DNA from: Streptomyces sp. S.PNR 29
GTDB lineage: Bacteria > Actinomycetota > Actinomycetes > Streptomycetales > Streptomycetaceae
Assembly (NCBI RefSeq): GCF_030386795.1
Contig: NZ_JANUQM010000005.1
Coordinates: 186,001-250,000 of the forward strand
Reading direction: 5' to 3'
DNA: 64,000 bases
Positions within the stretch are counted from its first letter, which is position 1. Every line of letters begins with the position of its first letter. Under the pieces are notes generated by a model. The model had not been told where the DNA came from. It was given only the letters and a program-made list of their open reading frames with translations, and did no database searches. This document shows positions 60,337 through 64,000 of the stretch, piece after piece. The position numbers and the translations under genes were made by a program.

Positions 60337-61968
60337 GTGAGATCCCGCATCCGCACCGCCCCGAGAGCGGCCGCCCTGGTGGGCGCCCTCCTGAGCCTCC
60401 TCGTCCCCTTGCTCTTCTTCGCCACGCCTGCCCAGGCGGCCGCCACCGGCCTGCACATCCAGAACGGCCGGCTGCTGGAAGGCAACGGAAACGACTTCGT
60501 GATGCGTGGCGTCAACCACGCCCACACCTGGTACCCGGGCGAGACGCAGTCGCTGGCCGACGTCAAGAAGCTGGGTGCCAACACCGTCCGCGTCGTCCTC
60601 TCCGACGGCCATCGCTGGACCAGGAACAGCGCCCAGGACGTGGCGGGCATCGTCGCGCAGTGCAAGGCCAACCGGCTCATCTGCGTGCTGGAGGTGCACG
60701 ACACCACCGGCTACGGAGAGGAGGCCGCCGCCGGGACCCTCGACCACGCGGCCGACTACTGGATCGGCCTGAAGGACGTGCTCACCGGCGAAGAGAACTA
60801 CGTCATCATCAACATCGGCAACGAGCCCTGGGGCAACACCAACCCGGCCGGCTGGACCAACCCCACCATCGCGGCCGTCAAGAAGCTGCGCAACGCCGGA
60901 TTCGCGCACACGATCATGGTGGACGCTCCCAACTGGGGCCAGGACTGGCAGGGCGTCATGCGCGCCAACGCCCGGTCCGTCTATGACGCGGACCCGACCG
61001 GAAACCTGATCTTCTCGATCCACATGTACAGCGTGTACGACACGGCCCAGGAGATCACCGACTACCTGAACGCCTTCGTCAACGCGAAACTGCCCCTCCT
61101 CATCGGCGAGTTCGGAGGCCCGCCCGACCAGTACGGCGACCCGGACGAGGACACCATGATGGCCGCCGCCCAGCAGCTCGGACTCGGCTATCTGGCCTGG
61201 TCCTGGAGCGGCAACACCGACCCGATCCTCGACCTGGCGACCGACTTCGACCCCACACGGCTCAGCTCCTGGGGCCGGCGCGTCTTCAACGGCGCGAACG
61301 GCATCGCCGCCACCTCGGAGGAAGCCACCGTCTACTCCTCCGGCGGAGGTGACACCACTCCCCCGACCGCTCCCGGGACACCGACCGCCTCGGACGTGAC
61401 CTCGTCCTCCGTGAAGCTGACCTGGTCCGCCGCCACCGACGGGACCGGCGTCACGGGCTATGACGTCGTCCGCGTCAGCGGCACGACCGAGACGGCCGTC
61501 ACCAGTACGACCGGTACCTCCGCCACCGTCACCGGCCTCACCCCGTCCACCTCCTACGCGTTCGCCGTCTACGCCCGCGACGCCGCCGGCAACCGCTCGC
61601 AGCGCTCCGGCACGGTGACCGTCACCACGTCCTCCGGCGGATCGACGGCGTCCTGCGGGGTCGGTTACCGGGTAACGAACCAGTGGCCCGGCGGTTTCCA
61701 GGGCGAGATCGTCCTCCGCAACACCGGAAGTGCGGCGATCAACGGCTGGACGCTCCGCTGGACCTTCCCCGACAGTCAGCGCATCTCCAGCCTGTGGGGC
61801 GGCACCGCGACACAGACCGGCGCCGAGGTCAGCGTCGCCTCCGTCTCGTACACCGCGGCGATCCCCGCGTCGGGCTCGGTCACCCTCGGGTTCACGGCCA
61901 CGCGGGGGAGCAGCAACCCCAGCCCCACGGCCTTCACCCTCAACGGCTCCAACTGCACGGTGGGCTGA
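60337..61968 (+). CDS. Secreted GH5 (subfamily 8-like) beta-mannanase with FN3 and CBM2
   Basis: Endo-hydrolase with 543 residues. A signal peptide (1-35, ATPAQAA) precedes the GH5 barrel (about residues 36-330). The start LHIQNGRLLEGNGNDFVMRGVNHAHTWYP and SDGHRWTRNSAQDV are typical of actinobacterial mannanases. The acid/base is in INIGNEPWGNTNP (Glu163) and the nucleophile in LIGEFGGPPDQ (Glu258). A fibronectin type III module (about 345-435; PPTAPGTPTASDVTSSSVKLTW) and a CBM2 (about 440-543; CGVGYRVTNQWPGGFQGEIVL, INGWTLRW) follow. GGAG lies before GTG. Follows the esterase by 30 bases in one CebR-controlled unit. Cellulase activity is a less likely alternative. Confidence 0.9.
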   Translation: MRSRIRTAPRAAALVGALLSLLVPLLFFATPAQAAATGLHIQNGRLLEGNGNDFVMRGVNHAHTWYPGETQSLADVKKLGANTVRVVLSDGHRWTRNSAQDVAGIVAQCKANRLICVLEVHDTTGYGEEAAAGTLDHAADYWIGLKDVLTGEENYVIINIGNEPWGNTNPAGWTNPTIAAVKKLRNAGFAHTIMVDAPNWGQDWQGVMRANARSVYDADPTGNLIFSIHMYSVYDTAQEITDYLNAFVNAKLPLLIGEFGGPPDQYGDPDEDTMMAAAQQLGLGYLAWSWSGNTDPILDLATDFDPTRLSSWGRRVFNGANGIAATSEEATVYSSGGGDTTPPTAPGTPTASDVTSSSVKLTWSAATDGTGVTGYDVVRVSGTTETAVTSTTGTSATVTGLTPSTSYAFAVYARDAAGNRSQRSGTVTVTTSSGGSTASCGVGYRVTNQWPGGFQGEIVLRNTGSAAINGWTLRWTFPDSQRISSLWGGTATQTGAEVSVASVSYTAAIPASGSVTLGFTATRGSSNPSPTAFTLNGSNCTVG

Positions 61969-62182
61969 CACTGATCACTCGGACCCGTGGCTGACCCGGA
62001 GGGCAGGCGAATCGTCCTTCCGGGCGGCCACGGACCTGCGGCCGTGAACGGACCCCGATACCCGATCTGCGGGTGCTGCCCAGGGGCGCTCGATACACTC
62101 GAACCGGGGGAAAGGGGCCAACCACGCCTTTCCACATGCGTGTTGCTGCCCAGCCACGGGGTCCGAGACCGGGGGAAGCCGT

Positions 62183-63145
62183 ATGAAGTACACGAAGCTC
62201 TTCAACCCTCCCCCTCCCGGCCCGCCGCCGTCCGCGGACGACGGCCCTGCCGTGCCGGCGTCCGCGGACGACGGCCCTGCCGTGCCGGACGACTCGACGG
62301 ACAGCGTCTACGTCTTCTACGACGAGGAGTTGGTCCTCGCCGTCAACGTGGCACTGGCCACGCGGCGGCCCCTGCTGGTGTTCGGGCCACCCGGCTGCGG
62401 GAAGAGCTCACTGGCCAGGAGCGCGGCCCGGGAACTCCACCGGCGGTTCTGTCCGTACGTCGTCACCGCGCGCACGGAGCCGACGGACCTGCTGTGGACC
62501 TACGACGGCCTGCGCCGCCTCCACGACGCCCAGTCACGCAGACTCAGGAAGGAGGCCGCCTACTACGCACCGGGCGTGTTGTGGGAGGCGTTCAACCTCG
62601 GACTCGCACCACAGACGCAGCCGGGCGGCAGGACGGCCGCAGCCGCACGGCCGGCCGCGGACAGGCCAGCCGTCGTCCTCATCGACGAGATCGACAAGGC
62701 GGACCCCGATGTCCCCAACAGCCTTCTGGAACCGCTCGACACCCTGAGCTTCCGGCTTCCCTTCGGGGGAACGGTGCACGCCTCCGAGAACGAGTCCCCC
62801 CTCGTGATCATCACCAGCAACAACGAACGCGACCTGCCCCGCCCCTTCCTGCGCCGCTGTGTCACCACCACCGTCAAGCCCCCGACCACGGACCAGCTCC
62901 TGCTGGTTGCGCGAGCCCATTTCGGGGAAGGCACGGACGCACTGGCCGCAGCAGTGGCATCGCACCTGCAGCGGCTGCGGAGCGAGGGGACCGCGGAGGG
63001 CGAAGGGCTGAGCACCGCCGAGTACCTCGACACGGTCCGCGCCTGTCTGAGACTGGGCGTCACCCCGGACTCCCCCCAGGTCTGGCCGCTGCTGACGCGC
63101 GTGACGCTGCTGAAGAACCGGGGCCGGCTCGGCGAAGAGCGCTGA
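62183..63145 (+). CDS. MoxR-like AAA ATPase
   Basis: AAA+ ATPase of 320 residues. The N-terminal 40 residues are Pro/Asp-rich with a duplicated ADDGPAV segment. The ATPase domain starts ELVLAVNVALATRRPLLVFGPPGCGKSSLARSAA (Walker A Gly68-Ser75). It has Walker B VVLIDEIDKADPDVPNSLLEPLD, sensor 1 VIITSNNERDLPRPFLRRC and an arginine-finger region within it. GGGGGAAG lies five bases upstream. The next gene begins one base after its stop. MoxR ATPases usually work with von Willebrand factor A proteins to remodel partners; the next product fits such a partner. Related pairs occur in ternary conflict (VMAP-type) systems. Confidence 0.85.
   Translation: MKYTKLFNPPPPGPPPSADDGPAVPASADDGPAVPDDSTDSVYVFYDEELVLAVNVALATRRPLLVFGPPGCGKSSLARSAARELHRRFCPYVVTARTEPTDLLWTYDGLRRLHDAQSRRLRKEAAYYAPGVLWEAFNLGLAPQTQPGGRTAAAARPAADRPAVVLIDEIDKADPDVPNSLLEPLDTLSFRLPFGGTVHASENESPLVIITSNNERDLPRPFLRRCVTTTVKPPTTDQLLLVARAHFGEGTDALAAAVASHLQRLRSEGTAEGEGLSTAEYLDTVRACLRLGVTPDSPQVWPLLTRVTLLKNRGRLGEER
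62231..62288 (+). repeat. In-frame tandem duplication in the MoxR gene
   Basis: A 30-bp unit occurs twice in tandem with 28 identical bases (start TCCGCGGACGACGGCCCTGC), giving the repeated SADDGPAVP peptide. It lies in the disordered N-terminus and keeps the frame. Confidence 0.85.
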
Positions 63146-63146
63146 G

Positions 63147-64000
63147 ATGAAACGCGAGATCGGCCTGGGCGACGTCGCACGGGCCCTGGCTGTCCTCCGG
63201 CCCGAGGACCCGCGCACAGCCAGGGCGATCGCGAGGATGCTCGGCCACGACCTCGGGGCGGCCGCGGAGGAGCGCGCTCCGTTCGCCACCGTGACGCCCT
63301 CCGTCGCCTCCCGGCTTTCGTCCCCGGCGGCGGAAGCCGCCCCGCCGTCGGCACCGCAAGGGCGGCGCACTCTTCCCGACCGCCCCGCCGCGCCGGCCGA
63401 GGACGTCCCGTCGGTGCTGGAAGAGCTCACCGTCGCCGACACCCGGCACTACCCGGCATGGCTGGAGGCCCAGACCCCACTGGTACCCGGAGGCCCGCCT
63501 CCGGCGGTACGGAACGACGGCCTCGCGTACCGGGGCCACCAGGAGTCGCACGTGCCCCTGACCGTTCCCCGCTGGGCACCGGGCATCTTCCACGCCGCCT
63601 CCCAACACCCCGACGCCACACGGGAGGTGGACCTCGGCGCGGTCCTGCGCGCGATGCTGTGCGGGCGGGTACTCACACGCGTGCCGTACCGCAGACGGCT
63701 GAGCAGCCGCCTGGGGGTGCAGCTGCTGCTGGACATGGGCCCCGGCATGGCGCCCTACCAGGCCGACCGCCACTGGCTGCGCGCGCATTTCCGCCGTCTG
63801 CACAGCAGTGACCGGCTGGAGATCCTGTCCTTCTCGACCTCTCCCCTACTCGCCGGCACCGGACCGCGTCACCGCTGGGCCCCCTACCGTCCGCCCCATC
63901 CGGGAACGCCTGTGGTGGCCTTCAGCGATCTGGGACTGACGCTGGGGTCCGAGGACGGGGACGACTCCGACGGCCCGGCGGAGGCCTGGCTGCGCTTCGC
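63147..64000 (+). CDS. vWA-like MoxR partner protein, partial (runs off the window)
   Basis: Open frame from ATG 63147 to the window end, at least 284 residues. It begins MKREIGLGDVARALAVLRPE and contains a Pro/Ala-rich region. The next part (VLEELTVADTRHYPAW, LTVPRWAPGIFHAAS, LGAVLRAMLCGRVLTRVPYR) is unassigned. Then VQLLLDMGPGMAPYQADRHWL (Asp196) resembles the first strand and metal-site loop of a von Willebrand A domain, with DxSxS replaced by DMGPGM. RLEILSFSTSPLLAG and PVVAFSDLGLTLGS follow as later vWA-like strands. The gene is one base after the MoxR gene, hence co-translated. The rest, with any effector domain, lies outside. Fold assignment is by eye. Confidence 0.65.
   Translation, partial: MKREIGLGDVARALAVLRPEDPRTARAIARMLGHDLGAAAEERAPFATVTPSVASRLSSPAAEAAPPSAPQGRRTLPDRPAAPAEDVPSVLEELTVADTRHYPAWLEAQTPLVPGGPPPAVRNDGLAYRGHQESHVPLTVPRWAPGIFHAASQHPDATREVDLGAVLRAMLCGRVLTRVPYRRRLSSRLGVQLLLDMGPGMAPYQADRHWLRAHFRRLHSSDRLEILSFSTSPLLAGTGPRHRWAPYRPPHPGTPVVAFSDLGLTLGSEDGDDSDGPAEAWLRF

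Overview
The window reads as chromosomal DNA of a Streptomyces or a close relative. The base composition is very GC-rich, GTG starts and strong GGAGG-type ribosome sites are common, and opposite strands carry long spurious open frames. The gene families are typical of streptomycetes: FprA-like reductase, FUSC exporter, DUF4142, DUF5997, the Rv1733c family, CebR boxes, and secreted polysaccharidases carrying CBM2. No rRNA, tRNA, CRISPR array or intact transposase gene was found.

Layout. (1) 1-7.3 kb: FprA-type ferredoxin reductase, nucleobase permease, then a plant-wall island with a CBM2 esterase, a decayed GH62 arabinofuranosidase, and PL1 and PL3 pectate lyases. (2) 7.3-18.2 kb: PaaX regulator divergent from an AidB-like acyl-CoA dehydrogenase, HEAT-repeat protein, Rv1733c-type membrane protein, BNR-repeat protein, uracil-DNA glycosylase, BadF/GlcNAc-type kinase, CbiX-like protein and a lactonase. 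(3) 18.3-27.3 kb: FUSC exporter divergent from an AsnC regulator, HAD phosphatase, single-chain acyl-CoA carboxylase directly followed by a 5'-truncated GH127 remnant, DUF4142, and the LysR-like/DUF5997 pair. (4) 27.4-35.6 kb: a sugar-acid operon (ABC importer, KdgD-type dehydratase, glucarate dehydratase), a dead LysR gene and an oxidoreductase. (5) 35.7-42.4 kb: cytochrome bd oxidase, a small minus-strand operon flanked by DUF2267 genes, and GH15. (6) 42.6-48.1 kb: cytochrome P450 overlapping a class I terpene synthase, then a large AAA/LuxR regulator. (7) 48.6-57.9 kb: GH115, a 62-bp palindromic element, a 2Fe-2S protein, and a PaoABCD-like molybdenum aldehyde oxidoreductase operon divergent from a TetR gene. 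(8) 58.1-64 kb: CtaG-like protein, an SGNH esterase and GH5 mannanase behind a perfect CebR box, and a MoxR ATPase with a vWA-like partner that runs off the end.

The genes suggest coordinated plant-wall use. Pectate lyases, GH115, mannanase and esterases release oligomers and uronic acids; the 27-33 kb operon would import and dehydrate a sugar acid; the aldehyde oxidoreductase could handle aromatic aldehydes. Short repeated operators tie distant loci together. A TTCACGTACATGA site lies before both PL1 and the sugar-acid operon. A CTAGAAAGCGCTTGC site lies before both PL1 and GH115. CebR-type boxes lie before the esterase/mannanase pair and near the dead GH62 gene. Three related genes here are decaying (GH62, GH127, LysR).

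The least ordinary items are the terpene synthase with proline in place of the metal-binding asparagine of its NSE triad, the cross-locus operators, and the MoxR/vWA-like pair at the right edge.
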